This document shows, piece after piece, positions 11,313 to 23,400 of a stretch of 64,000 nt of DNA. The DNA comes from Symbiodinium natans (lineage: Eukaryota; Sar; Dinophyceae; Suessiales; Symbiodiniaceae), in the NCBI GenBank assembly GCA_905221605.1, contig CAJNDS010000946.1:1-64000 (forward strand), given 5' to 3'. Below the pieces are notes generated by a model. The model had not been told where the DNA came from, did not search any database, and was given only the letters and a program-made list of their open reading frames with translations. The translations under genes and the position numbers were made by a program. The stretch's first letter is position 1; each line of letters opens with the position of its first letter.

Positions 11313-11799
11313 CTATGTCCGCAGAGGTTTCCCTGTCTTGTGCTGTGCTGATTGCCCAAGTCGTTGGCTTCGTTTCTGGTGTCCTTGTGCTGTTTTGCTT
11401 TCCTTTACTCTGCTTGTGTTGCGAGCTTGTGTTCTTTCCTGTCTTCTGGTCTCTAGCTGTTGCGACGTTTTCTCTTGTTGGGTTTGCTGTCCTTGTCTTC
11501 GTTTCTTCTTGGCGTGGGCGCAGCTATTATTTCTCGTCATCCTATTTCTAGTCCGTGTTGCTGCTGCCCTTGTCTTCGTCGTCCATCGCTTCTCCTTTGT
11601 TTTTCCACCCTTGAACATCGTTGAAACCCCAATGCAGACAGGCATCATTGCCAAGAGCAGCGCAGCAGGCGCCTTTGAGCTGTTCTTTGACCTGTGTTTT
11701 GCGCTTCAACTGCCATCCTACACAGTGCTGAAGCGCAACCACTGCTTATCGAGATCGCCTATGAAGTGTTCTCTTTCTCGTAGCGTCCTAGCCGACTAG
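11313..11799. other. uncertain coding stretch
   Basis: Open on both strands: a Cys/Leu-rich + frame and a Lys/Arg/Gln-rich - frame (11654-11313). Neither has a recognisable domain. A compositional bias best explains both. Confidence 0.2.
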
Positions 11800-12505
11800 A
11801 GTGAAACGTGAGCGGATTGCGCAATCCGGAAACCGTCGGCTTAGAACGACATGCCAGAAAAGACGAATCTAGACTACCACGAACTGCAACAGACGACGAT
11901 GCGGCGTGGACATACTATAGACAATCATCCTAACATACTCTAGCTTACAAGTACCAGGTGACGTCACTGCACAACTAGAGACATGCCCAGGGAACTATGT
12001 TAAGCAAAGGATGACAGCTCCAGGTGCTCCCACCTGAGCAAGTACTCTACGAGGTGGGGGCCGCCGCACCCACGCCACGGCCACACCGAAGCCACGGCAC
12101 AACTCGTTGATGTCCTTTAGGGTTTAGGGTTAAGGGTTTAGGGAGTACATAGTTGAGTCCCATAAGCGTAAAGCAGCTCTAGATGCCGGTCGTAGTCATA
12201 TACTAGCGACGTATACTACCATCACAACACAATCAAGGTAGACGTTTACACGACTTCTCTCCGCATTTTGGCAGAAATATTGCAGAAAACGATGTCCCGT
12301 ATCAGTACATGTCGGCATGCGGTAACCCTGCTGTTGCCAGTTTTCGGTGGCAGCATGCCGCCGACGTAATACAGAAAAACCTTTCTCCGTTGTATGGTTG
12401 GAACTCAGCTGAGCGATCCATGAACCCGCGAGTTAACACGTTACGTGTGCTTGCTGTAAGGGTTTAGGGTTTAGGGCTTAGGGTTTAGGGTCTAGGGTTT
12501 AGGGT

Positions 12506-12823
12506 TTAAGGAACAAGAAGAAGTACTAGCCCACTCTGGGATGTCTCTTTCTCCTGGCTGGTGATCGTATCCCCGGTGTGTTTGTACCACGTCTTGACAA
12601 TGAGCTCTGTTGCATTGCTGTCGCCGCCGTGGCCTGTCGCATGACGGTCGGTGTTGCCGGCCAAAGCAAACGCTGCAAATATGTACAAGCGCCAGTGAGA
12701 GTGTCGCATGTAGCAGAGCAAGCCAACCCAGCACAAAATCCGAAAACGATGTGAAGAGCGTCGTGCTGTGCGCAGCTCCGTCTTCCGCGCCATGGCGACA
12801 GCTGTCAGGCTTAGTAACGCCAT
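12506..12823 (-). CDS. hypothetical small membrane protein
   Basis: A 105-residue frame with a hydrophobic segment (RILCWVGLLCYM, LYIFAAFALAG) followed by a hydrophilic tail with an NAT glycosylation-like site. It ends against a TTTAGGG-like run. The family is unknown, and it may be an exon. Confidence 0.3.
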   Translation of the reverse strand: MALLSLTAVAMARKTELRTARRSSHRFRILCWVGLLCYMRHSHWRLYIFAAFALAGNTDRHATGHGGDSNATELIVKTWYKHTGDTITSQEKETSQSGLVLLLVP

Positions 12824-12929
12824 CAGCTCAGAAACCTGGGCTTTGCAAGGCCTCGCGCGCGCATAAGGCCAAAAGCAAAAAGGGTGCCCGTAGCAAGGCC
12901 CACGATCAACTCTAACCTTTCTGAAAACA

Positions 12930-13030
12930 CCCTAAACTTAAGCCCTAAACCCTGAACCCTAAGCCCTAAACCCTGAACCATAATCCCTAAACCTTGAACC
13001 ATAAACCCTGAACCCTAATCCCTAGACCCA
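12930..13030. repeat. degenerate CCCTAAA run
   Basis: CCCTAAA units with AACCCTGA and CCATAA variants. Confidence 0.8.
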
Positions 13031-13116
13031 ATAGAACCATCTAAACCTACTGCAGCCCTTGTACAGTCCCAGCTTATTCATAGCACTCGCCTAGATCCAG
13101 CCGGAGGCTAGGGATG

Positions 13117-13243
13117 GGATGTTTAGGGTTTAGGGTTTAGGGTTTAGGGTTTAGGGTTTAGGGTTTAGGGTTTAGGGTTTAGGGTTTAGGGTTTAGGGTT
13201 TAGGGTTTAGGGTTTAGGGTTTAGGGTTTAGGGTTTAGGGTTG
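13117..13243. repeat. TTTAGGG array
   Basis: About 17 perfect tandem units on +. Confidence 0.95.
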
Positions 13244-13683
13244 CGAGGTTGGGGCATACTCTGGCGTACCCTGCTCCTGCTTTGTCACCGCGTGTGTAGA
13301 CGGCAACATTCCCAAATACGGTAGTCTGTTGTTCCTTGCTCATGCAGTTGAAAGGAGTGCATGTTCGATGGTGGAAGGGGGGGAGCACAAACATCCCCGT
13401 CATCTGCGACTACTTTGTTTTGGTGCTGTACGGCGCGAAGCTGTGCAAAGTTGATCTACTGTAGGAAATAGCGACGGACCAAAGTGCACGATGTGAACCT
13501 GAAACACCTTAAACCTGAAAATCTCAAGCAAATCTAATCCCCGAATTGTGAATCCGAAGTCCCCAAACTCTATATCCTCTCTCGACCAGCCCAGGCACCG
13601 AATCCCCAAGCACTTTTCTGACCGAGCGCACGCAAAACCCTCTGAGCGACCTTGCCGACATGCTTTGGGAAGGGCTTCGACGC

Positions 13684-14622
13684 TCACAGCTTCCGACGCT
13701 TCCTGGACTCTCGTCTTTCCAGCAGGTCCACAGCCCCAGCGTGGTCAAAGTCGGAGGCCAGGTCGAGGGCTGTAAAGCCGAACCGGTTCCTGACATCACT
13801 GTTGACGCCTGCCTTCAGCAGTAAATCCACAAGCTCCGTGTGGCCACGCCGGGACGCCCGGTGGAGGGCCGTGTTGCCGCGCAGGTCCTGCACATCCTTA
13901 CTGGCACCTGCTTGCAGCAACATGCCCGCAATCTCAACGTCGCATGGTTCACCATTGCGGGCTGCGTAGTGCAGGGGTGTCAGGCCAAAGTCATCCAGCA
14001 CATCCTTGTCAGCACCAGCTTTCAGGAGGCAGGCAACCATCCCAGTGAGGCCATTCTCGGATGCCAAGTGAAGGGCAGTTCTCCCTTCGGAGTCCTGAGC
14101 ATCCTTGTTGGCACCAGCGTTTAGCAGCACTTCCGCTACCTCGCCATGGCAAGATTTGAGTGCTTCGTGAAGGGCGCTAGCCCACGGAAACTGGGCATCC
14201 ACATCGGCACGAGATTTCAGCAGCAAATCCACGATCCCAGCTTGGCCTTCTCTGGAGGCCTTTGGCAGGAACAATGCGGGAAGGCCAGCTTCTAGCAAGA
14301 ACCGGGCAACATCCAGGCGGCCAGCCCCGATTGCGTAATATTCGAACTCCTGTCCGGCCGCGAACCGTTGTGCATCGCCGTCAACTGTCTTTAGAACCAG
14401 CTGCAGTTCCATGGCCTCCTCCACTTTGGCGCCGGCCTGCAAGCAACTGTTCGCCTGCAGGACTTCTTGAAGACAAACTGGGAACCCATGCTTCGCACGC
14501 AGGTAATGCTTCAAGGTCCCCACGTTCGGGTCATCAGGCCAACTTTCCCCGGCCATGTACTCTCGTAGCTCATCCGTCGTTACTGACAACTCTTCTCCGG
14601 AAGCCCGCCAGACTCTGACCAT
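13684..14622 (-). CDS. ubiquitin-like/ankyrin-repeat protein, intronless
   Basis: An intact frame. I prefer the Met at 14622, because MVRVWRASGEEL begins a ubiquitin-like fold (about residues 1-80, ending VEEAMELQLVLKTV). Met at 14658 would add 12 residues. The rest holds about six ankyrin repeats: ASALHEALKSCHGEVAEVLL, GRTALHLASENGLTGMVACL, GLTPLHYAARNGE, GNTALHRASRRGHTELVDLL and GFTALDLASD. The Ubl-ankyrin combination is common in dinoflagellates and suggests protein interaction. It matches in layout the four-exon gene at 42.3-43.8 kb. Lack of introns suggests a retroposed copy. GGCTCA upstream near 14686 may be a shorter spliced-leader relic. Confidence 0.85.
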   Translation of the reverse strand: MVRVWRASGEELSVTTDELREYMAGESWPDDPNVGTLKHYLRAKHGFPVCLQEVLQANSCLQAGAKVEEAMELQLVLKTVDGDAQRFAAGQEFEYYAIGAGRLDVARFLLEAGLPALFLPKASREGQAGIVDLLLKSRADVDAQFPWASALHEALKSCHGEVAEVLLNAGANKDAQDSEGRTALHLASENGLTGMVACLLKAGADKDVLDDFGLTPLHYAARNGEPCDVEIAGMLLQAGASKDVQDLRGNTALHRASRRGHTELVDLLLKAGVNSDVRNRFGFTALDLASDFDHAGAVDLLERRESRKRRKL

Positions 14623-14659
14623 GGCAGAGCGCTGTGGACAAGACCGGGAACAAGTCACA

Positions 14660-15175
14660 CACCCGCCTTTAAACCATGTGAGCCCTAAACCCCTTGACCC
14701 TAAACCCTGAAAGCCCTAAACCAAACCAAGAAACACCCAAACCTTAAATCCTTAAAGTCTTAAGGCCTAAACAGCAAAACCTAAACGTTCTTCTGCGCTT
14801 TCTGCGAGCGATGTGCCCGTGTGGAAGCCCGTTTAGGGTATGTGGTTTAAAGTTTGGGGGTTGGGGCTTGGGGCTTGTTGTTGGAGGTTTTTGGGTTGAG
14901 TTTTTAGGGTGGCATTTACAACTCCTTACGACTCGGCTTTTGGGCCATCGGCAGTTTGGGGTTTTGGGAGGGTATATACGTGATTCTAGCTTGTGGTTTA
15001 GAGTTTAGCGATTTATGGCCTTCCTACACCCACAGCTCCAAGCGCTTGAAACAACATCAGGGCAGCCCCGTGCCCAAAGTCTGCAGCGAAAGGATTTCAG
15101 GTTCAGGGTATAGGGTTTTTAGAAGAAGCGCCTGAGAGGGGAGTTCCAGGCCTGGACTCTACAGAGTTGGATTTC
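14660..15175. other. no gene; degenerate telomere-like sequence
   Basis: Irregular CCCTAAA and TTTAGGG variants without coding content. Confidence 0.5.
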
Positions 15176-15176
15176 A

Positions 15177-15238
15177 GCCCTAAACCCTAAACCCTAAACC
15201 CTAAACCCTAAACCCTAAACCCTAAACCCTAAACCCTA
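15177..15238. repeat. CCCTAAA array
   Basis: About eight tandem units. Confidence 0.95.
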
Positions 15239-15465
15239 CATCACCCCAGTGGGGGGCGACTATATGAGCGGTTGCCCTGGCAGGGTTGGTTTTAAGTGAG
15301 CACCTCAAGGAAACTTGCTGTGGCTTTCCATCCCAACACACGGGGTGCCTGAGTTCAGCCTGGAAATTATGGATTGCTCCTACTGGTTGCATTATGGGGG
15401 GGGGGGGGGGGGGTGATGGTGGACGCTTGCATTCACTATAGTTTTAAGCGCATTCCATCACAAAC

Positions 15466-15738
15466 TTATCCACCAGAATGGAAATCAGGTGATTTCTGGG
15501 CTTTGGGTATGGGTGAACATCCATGGCGCCATATACCATATACACATGTGCACCACCAGCGCGCATCCATCACGCATTCATCGGTTCTAATGTCATTTCT
15601 GGGTGCAGCATTTGCCATAACTATTCGCAGTTCATCCGGAAAGGAAGCTTGCGAGACACGACGCGCTAGGAAGTCTGCCACAAAAGCAATGCTCAGGCCG
15701 AGTATGCATACTGCATACCTTCTTAGGCGATACAGCAC
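15466..15738 (-). CDS. uncertain short open frame
   Basis: 90 residues with a hydrophobic start (VCILGLSIAFVADFLARR). The + strand is also open. No family is recognised. A G run lies just upstream on + at 15397-15412. Confidence 0.2.
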   Translation of the reverse strand: MLYRLRRYAVCILGLSIAFVADFLARRVSQASFPDELRIVMANAAPRNDIRTDECVMDARWWCTCVYGIWRHGCSPIPKAQKSPDFHSGG

Positions 15739-16028
15739 GAACTACATGAAACTTCCCTGCTGATAGAAACATGAGACAATTCAAAAGGCAGCGATTTTTG
15801 CCGCAAGATGGAGTTGCGAACATGAAACATTTCCAATCCTCACGCAAGTGACAATGCTGCTACATTCTAGGGGCTTTGAAGGCTGCTGATGAGATCTGAT
15901 ATGGCTGAAAAAACAACTACAATATCAAAATCATGGCGGCGGCAGCAGAAGTAGCAGCAGCATCACGTCAGCCTTCGACTTCTCAGTAGAAATCATCGTC
16001 GTAGTCATAGTCATCGTAGTAACCCACG

Positions 16029-16489
16029 CTAGGACCAACCAAGCCACCAAATAGCTTGGCTTTTATCATCTCCGGCCGCCACGAAGACCACGCAGAAGTT
16101 CCAAACATCCTGGGCATACTTGTGGCAATTGAAGTGTCGGGTGTCATACATGTCCATGTGCTCTGACTTCCGTATGAAATTCAGAATGTCTCTCTCTGCG
16201 GTCCAAATCCACCCCTGCTGTTTCAGGTTCTGCCCATGAAGAGGACCTCCCCATCGGCCCTGCCAGGTGTGAATTCGACAATGACAGAATGTCCGTCGAC
16301 ATACTTTTGGGTACTCCAAATGCTGCCATCTGAGAGAGTGATCTCCAAAATCGAGTGACTACCAAACGGCTTCCCTCCGCTCAAAGCACTTGTTTTCCAA
16401 GTGATTGAGCTGAGCGTGGCTGTCCGGTCTATGCCACGTGCAAAGGGCGCAGGAAAGCGGAGTTGGCTAGAAGATGACGTCGAGAACAT
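16029..16489 (-). pseudogene. hypothetical protein with NC-x-KYAxDVW motif, frameshifted
   Basis: The first frame (16489-16223) reads KPFGSHSILEITLSDGSIWS, TQKYVDGHSVIVEFTPG. The second frame (continuing to 16029) reads RDILNFIRKSEHMDMYDTRH, FNCHKYAQDVWNFCVVF. They meet near 16230 and need a frame change. The Asn-Cys-His arrangement resembles permuted papain-fold (PPPDE/NlpC-like) families with NC...HF motifs. I hold that only as a suggestion. Confidence 0.4.
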
Positions 16490-16870
16490 GAGGATGAAGT
16501 TGCCAGGCGCAGGATGCTATGGAACTACTCACCGGCAGTCTTGAGCCAGTTCTCTCAGAAGTGGGTAGATTCGTAAGTGACACCCGCATATCCGCGCGTA
16601 ACACATGGAGCTTCCTTGCGGTCAAACAGATAGATCGGTAAAGTCATGCCAAGAAAGGCTCACAACAAAGTTTCGCCGTTCTTTTTGAAACGCATCTCAC
16701 ATCAAAGACCTTGTCGCTCAGAAGCCGAATTCAGACCAAACACTTAGGGTTTAGGGTTTAGGGTACAGCCAATACATTTGGCTGTGGATTTCTATGGATC
16801 AATGCCTTGGCGCACGTCCAGCAGCGAAAACCAACTGCAAGGCTGAAGGTCATCCACCCGCACGTTCTTT
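16490..16870. other. no gene seen
   Basis: Unique sequence with one short TTTAGGG run at 16744-16764. Confidence 0.4.
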
Positions 16871-16879
16871 GATTCAAGT

Positions 16880-17063
16880 GACCCTAAACCCTAAACCCTA
16901 AACCTAAACCCTAAACCCTAAACTTAAAGCCTATACCCTATACCCTATACCCTAAACCCTAAACCCTAAACCCTAAACCCTAAACCCTAAACCCTAAACC
17001 CTAAACCCTAAACCCTAAACCCTAAACCCTAAACCCTAAACCCTAAACCCTAAACCCTAAACC
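16880..17063. repeat. CCCTAAA array
   Basis: About 25 units with a small homogenised CCCTATA subset. It abuts the 3' end of the aminotransferase, whose open frame runs into it. Confidence 0.95.
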
Positions 17064-17068
17064 ACCAC

Positions 17069-17435
17069 CTCTCTGCTGTCAACTTGCACGACTGGCGCAG
17101 GGTCAACACAGCATTCGTCAAGGCAAGAAAATCAGCCTGTTCCAAGTAGATTTGTGAGGACACCCGGATCCAATGAGTCGCGTTCTCATTCTCCGAGCTC
17201 ACCGTGAAAGAGATGACCTGCATGGAAAAGTTCTGGATCAAACCTCCAGCAATCAAACCTGCACACTCTTGTTGAACGTCCTTTGGCCAAGCGAGAGGTA
17301 CGGGCAGGCGCACGGCAAACATCGACGGAGTCATCGAACCTGGCACTACAGTTTCAGTGCCGAAGGCATCTGCCATCATGTTTCCGGCCCATCGCGCCAG
17401 ATTCGAAGTGTACTGCTGCAGCTTCTCTTCGCCAC
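17069..17435 (-). CDS. aminotransferase exon 6 (C-terminal)
   Basis: Acceptor CACCAG at 17436. It codes KLQQYTSNLARWAGNMMADA, then FGTETVVPGSMTPSMFAVRL, then SSQIYLEQADFLALTNAV. A possible GT donor at 17068 leads straight into TTTAGGG (sense). Confidence 0.75.
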
Positions 17436-20400
17436 CTGGTGGTGTTCATGACAGGAGGCCATTTGAAATCGAACCATAGTATGGAACCGAAACACATCTT
17501 TTGAAACTATTGGAATCGTAGCTGCTTGCGAAGCACAGTTGCGAGTAAAATAATAGAAGCATGTTCCAAAGCTGTGCTGTTTTCACCATTCCCCGGCACC
17601 TAGCATTGCTCGGAAGTCCAATGCTGCGCCCATAGCACACCAAGAGGTGTAATCACGTGTGCCAATGTAGTCAAAGCGATCCTGAAACTTCGTTGCTGGA
17701 GAATTGTCTGACGAGATAATGGCCGGCTCCAAAATATTTTGAACGGACCCGGATGCCCACAGTGCACCGCTGCCCTTCGGAGCCATGAGCCACTTGTGCC
17801 CGTCTGTCACCTAGGATGATCGGGGGGTGAAGCTTGTGTTGTACTTGGAGCGCGATCCTTTTGGGCACAAACATGGTGATTACAGATGGAGCCGGTTGAG
17901 GACAGAAGACAAATGTCCATCTGCGTAGCTTTTTAGTGCAATTGAGCAGGGATAGCCACTATCAACCTGCAACCATGAGCACACGTCCCTTACGCTTCCA
18001 TGTTCCAAGAGCAGTTACCGTCGCCTGCCTTTCCCTTGTGATTCTTGCAGGATTGAGAAAAGTGTATGGTTCAGACGAAAAGAAGTTTCAGAGCATTGCT
18101 CATCCGATCGCCCCATTTCGGCGGTATGTAAGCACTGGCCAAAGCCAAGACCCTTCCACCCATTTTGTCCACATCAATCGAGATGGCGAATGACGGTTCA
18201 ATCCACCGCCACATAGTACCAAAGGTTCCAACCCAACATCATTCAGCAGCTGTTACCAAAGAATCCGCTGTACATCCCTTTATTTGGTACTTTTTCTTCT
18301 CTGTGGAATGCCCCCGCCCCCCCCCCCCCCCCCCCCCCCACCGCCCAACCGACCCTGCCCTGCCCACCCAGCGGCCTCACCCGCCCTTCACCCTTCCTTG
18401 TTTGTCTTCCACTTTCACATTTGTGGCGCCTCAGCAGCATCCCCCAGCAACGAATGATTGTACAAAGCCCAAAACCTTGTAGCCTAACAGCACCTTAAGA
18501 CCCCACGATATGCGGTTTGGGTGGCCTCGCTGCAAGGCAGGCCTAGGCAGAGGCGGGTCGCGTAGCGGTTAAATGACAAGAATGGGCATGCTCCTGGAGA
18601 CAGTAAGCCGTCATTGGCCATTTTTGAGGGTGTGCCACCAAAGCTGACCAAGCAGGACCAAGTCACATACACATCGACACCGGCCTCGGCCAGCTTCTCC
18701 ATATCGACGGGCACTTGCCCCAAGGCGTGCGCACCATCCAACAGCACCAATGCCTCTGGCCCTAAACCCTAACCCCTAAACCCTAAACCCTAAACCCTAA
18801 ACCCTAAACCCTAAACCCTAAACCCTAAACCCTAAACCCTAAACCCTAAACCCTAAACCCTAAACCCTAAACCCTAAACCCTAAACCCTGAACCCAATGC
18901 CTCCGGACATCGATCTTTCACCAAGCGCGCGAGGCGGGCCACTGGCAAGATGGCGGGAGGGTAAGAAGAGACCTCAGGATGAGGGAGGTAAGGGTTTAGG
19001 GTTTAGGGTTTAGGGTTTAGGGTTTAGGGATTAGGGATTAGGGATTAGGGTTTAGGGTTTAGGGTTTAGGGTTTAGGGTTTAGGGTTTAGGGTTTAGGGT
19101 TTAGGGTTGAGGGCACAAGAATCCCCCGAAAAAAACACGATGATACTCCCTATAGTGTAAAATGCCCTTAGAAGGAAGAAGAGTTTTTTTTGGGGGAGAG
19201 GTTCTTAAGCCTTAAGCTGTTAGTAGTATGGATGGGCCCAAGGTATCAACAGGTGACAATGAATGTCACAACTAGCATTTCCCAGCTGTTGGGGGGGGGA
19301 TCATTCGCGAGAGCCAGCGGGTGATGTTCGAAACCACTTTCATACGTCAACACAAGACATGATGGAAAGAACGTGGTTTGGCAGGCTCAGTCCCTGCCAG
19401 TGCCCATAATGCATCCCATCACGAGTCAAATCGCTTTAGCGCTTGGCTGTTTCCAGTGGATGTAAATTGAAAGTTTTCTGCATTTTTTTTCCCACGCCTT
19501 TTTCCGCCGCCAGGAAGGTCTCGTGGGCCTAAGGCCGCAGCGGCGGAAGGCCAGGTCCAGCGCAGTCAGCCAGCGCCAAGACGGCCTCCAGAGCAGGGAC
19601 TGCGCCAAAGCCGACGCACTGCAATCCCGCCGCGGCCGGGCCCAAGGCAGTCTCGGCCACGGCCACTTGCACCGCGACGGACAACAACCCCCACCACCGA
19701 CGCGCCCAGCCGCTCACCGCGCTGCGGCGCACAGCAGCGGGGGCGCGGCAGCCCCGCAACCGCGTCAAGGTCCGCAGGAAGTCGCGGGCCTGGTCGTTCC
19801 AGCGCCCTCCAACCTCATTGCCGAGGACTAGCAAGCGCTGGGGCCCGGGCCCGCACAGCTCGGGGTACGCGGCTTGCTTCCGGCGCTCGGCATGGCGCAG
19901 CGAGGCTCCGTCATATGCGGCTGCGCGGGGGTGCGGTTCTCCCTCGCGCGTGAGGGGCGATACCATGGTGGCGTCGCAGCAAAGGGCACCACCCCAGCTC
20001 GTGGCCCCGTAGACCACCAGGTCCAGCCGGCGCTGGTCCCCCGTCCGCACTCCCGGCGCGGTGGTCCTCGCCAGCAGCTGCTGCGGGGCGACCTGGCCCT
20101 CCGGGCCAACGGCCTCGCGAGCAACGCGGACCCATGCGCGCTCCACGATTTTGGCCCGGCGCGCCAAGAGGCCTGTGCGCGGGCACGCCAAAGCGTGGTC
20201 ACCGAACGGGTCGATTCGGCGGCCACAGCCGTGCGCCCCTGCGCCCCCGCACCGGTTTGGAGCGAGAGGCAGGGGCAGGCGGAGTCGGCGCCGCAGAGCG
20301 ATTGGCATGGCCGGCGGCGAGAGTGTTAAGCCTGGCTCGGAGGGGACTGTGGAGAGCCAAGCTGCCGACTGCTGGCCGGCCTGGGAGCGCAGCAGGGCTT

Positions 20401-23400
20401 GGCGGCTGGGGGTCAGGGAGGGCAGCAGCACGCAGTCGCGGTAGTAGAGGTTGCGAGTCTGCGACGCGAGCCGTTGCCAGCCATGAGGCCAGTCGCCAAG
20501 CCCGGCTTCGTTCTCGTCCGGCGCGTTTGGGCGGGCGCCACCAGCCAGTGCGGACCAGGAAGGGCAGTCGGTCCATCCCTCGGCTTGGAGAGTGGCTTTG
20601 GCGTCCGCGGCACTGCGCAGGCAGGGCGCGGTGCTGGCGTGGGGCTGCTCCAGGGCTGCCACGCAGGACTGCGCGGCTTCGGGGCAGCGGGCCTGGATGA
20701 CGGGCAGGGCATCGGCCCACCCGGCCCAGTACGCGGGCAGCGCTCCACGGGTCGTGGCCTGCAAGCCGAGCCCGCCAAGCGCGGCGGGAAGGAATGCCAA
20801 CGCTCGTGCATCGCGCTCGAGGTCCTCGGGCGCGCCCCCCAAGCAGCGCATCAGCGTGTCCCACAACGCCGCGTCATGCGCGACTGCGTAGGCGGCGACG
20901 TGGTTGGGAGGCACGGTCCTGAGCGCGTGGTTGGCGCGCGGCGAGGCGCATTGGGCGAGCAGAAGCCAGGCGCACTGGAGGTCCGGGAGCTCTGGGAGTT
21001 GATCGAGCAAGAGCTGCTCTTCGCGCATGCGTCCCTCCGACCAGGCCCGTGAGAAATCCAGATGGCCGATGGGCGTGCCCAGGACGACGACGCCGCGTGC
21101 GGCGGGGGGTTGGTCCCCTCGCCAAACCTCCTCCCCCAGGTCCGCCACGCCTCCGGGCGCGGGCCCGCTCGCGAAGCGAAACACCCGCGTTTTGCCCTCG
21201 TTGGAGGCTATGCCGCAGTGAGCCTCGACGGCCTCGACGACCACATCGCGCGCTGGGCGGGCACGCTCCGGGTCGCGCGTGAGGACGTACAGGTCGTCGA
21301 GGAAGGCTAGCAGGCGTTCGTGTGGCGACCGCCGTGTTGGCCGAGGGAGAACAGGGCTGGGGCGAGGGGGTCCCCCTGCTCGCAGCCGTCCCCTTGGCGG
21401 ACCTCGCGGCAGCGACCATGGCAGTCCCACCAGCAGTACGTGGAGGCCTGCCCGTAAAACAGCAGCACGAAAGGCAAGAGCTCCGGCGCGACGTCGCGGA
21501 GCGCGGTGAGGAACGATGCCCGCCGCGAGATCGTGTCGTACGCGCTGCGGCCATCAAGGGATACGAGCGTGCAATCCGCGTGGAGCTCCAGCGCTGCACG
21601 CACTTGGCCAGCCAGCGCGTCGGAACGGGCCCTGGCCTGGAGCGCATACTGGAAAGGACGCGTGGCCGCGTCGAATACGGGTGCCCAAAGGTGCGCGAGT
21701 GCACGCGACACGAGGCGGCGGAAGACATCGCCCGTGGCAATCCCGCGCACGCCCCCCGCAGGCTTGCTCAGTGCCGTCAACCGTGCCAAAGCGACCGCCT
21801 CCGCATATGCCGGGGGCACGTCGGCGCGGGCCAAGCGCGTAGCGGCGTGTGACAAAAGCTCGACAGAGTCCTCACACTGCAGCAAGACCTTGAGATGCTC
21901 CGCGCGCATGCCGGAAAGGCCGGGGGCAGCACCACGGCGGGCATCGCGCAAGGCCGTCGAGATGGAGTGCGGCGACAGCAACAGAAGGGAATCGGGCTGC
22001 AAGGAGAGGACGTCGGGCGGGGTCGCAACACGCGGCGCTGGGGGTCGTCGAGCGGGATCGGTCAACGCGTCCCACGTCGCGTCGTTGCCGGGCGCAAGTG
22101 GGGTGGCCGTAAGGGTGTGGCGGGCACGCGACACCTCGCCCCGACGGACTTGGGCACACGCCACGAGGCGTCTGCGCTCGGCCTCAGCCGGGTTGGCGCG
22201 GCCCCGCGTCCGGCACTCCCAAGGCGCGCCTCCTCGAGGAGTCGAAGCCAGTCGCCACGCTGGAACGCTGCGGCCCGCTCCAGCAGTTCCGTGCGCCCCG
22301 CTCGACCTTGGTGCTTGCACCGCGCCAGCAGCATGCGTGGCACGAGCATGAACAACTTCCAGGGTCGCGAGGCTTCGGGGCTGTTGCGAGCAAACCCGCG
22401 GTCGCTCGCGGACTGGATGGCGCGCAGGGCCAAAGTCAGCGCAGCTGACAGGGCGTCGCGCATGAACACTGGCACGTCCTGCAGCGTGGCGACCGGGTGC
22501 CGCAGCTCTGCGGACAAATCGACTGAGTCGAGCGCTCGCCAGCATTGCGTGCGGGCGTCGGCAGAAAGGTATGCCTCGCGGGGCGGCACGTGCGGGCTGG
22601 CATTCGGGCTAGCACCGGCCACGTCGGGTCGGGGAGCCCCCGCAGCCGCAGCCTCGTCCGCCCTGGTTCAATGGTGGGCGCCACCGCTCTCCGCCCACGC
22701 CCTCGACCCCGGCCGCGACCCCGGCGACCGATGCTGGAAACGGCGGGCGGGGGCAATGGTGGGAATGTCCATGCTTCTCGCAAGGAACGGGCGAGGCCAT
22801 GCGCCGCGCACGCGAGCCTGGCTCCACCGAACGCTTCCAGCAAGGCGCCTTGCGCGGCGGCCGGGGCGTAGCCGGCGTCGTCGATGCACAAGCCCAGAGC
22901 GTCGCGAAGAGTCACGGCCCGTGAGGGGTAGGCACGGATGCGGTGGACGAGCTGTGGGAGACCAGTGTCGGGCCGCATCACATTCAATCGTCTCTCTGAC
23001 GAATATTCGCGAGCGTGTGGCTAAACATGGCATCGAGTAGACCCTCCCGGGCGGCCCCCATACTCCCAGAAACACGTTGCCGACGAACCACACACTGGTC
23101 CGAGTTTAGGGTTGAGGTTTAGGGTTTAAAGCTCTCATGTCATAGCCGCTTGTGGGAGCTGCTTAGGGCATTGTAGGGTTCAGGGTTTAGGGGAAACATG
23201 CTTACATCTGGGCCTCAAGGGATTCACCAGGTCTGAGTCATCTATTGCAACCTCCCAAAGGGGCCCCTTTGTTGTTAAGCCCATATCTAACTTGGTAGCC
23301 CACATTAAAATAGGGTATCCTTTTTGGGGTTGATTGGTTGATTACTTCAAAGGAACCAAAGGGCTGCCAAGTTAAGGACGCCCACACTGGGCCGGTGGCC

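Larger units (their letters stand above)
19430..23000 (-). mobile_element. R2-like non-LTR retrotransposon with restriction-like endonuclease, degenerate
   Basis: A GC-rich 3.5 kb block with an RT domain followed by a Cys/His cluster and an endonuclease-like C-terminus. It lies inside intron 3 of the aminotransferase in the same orientation. Frames change at least three times, so this copy is inactive or badly sequenced. No poly-A tail or target duplication could be fixed. Confidence 0.85.

Noticed and set aside
21322-23040. + strand Arg/Ala-rich frames up to 381 residues
   Set aside because: They are shadows of the GC-rich retroelement, whose RT motifs are on the minus strand.
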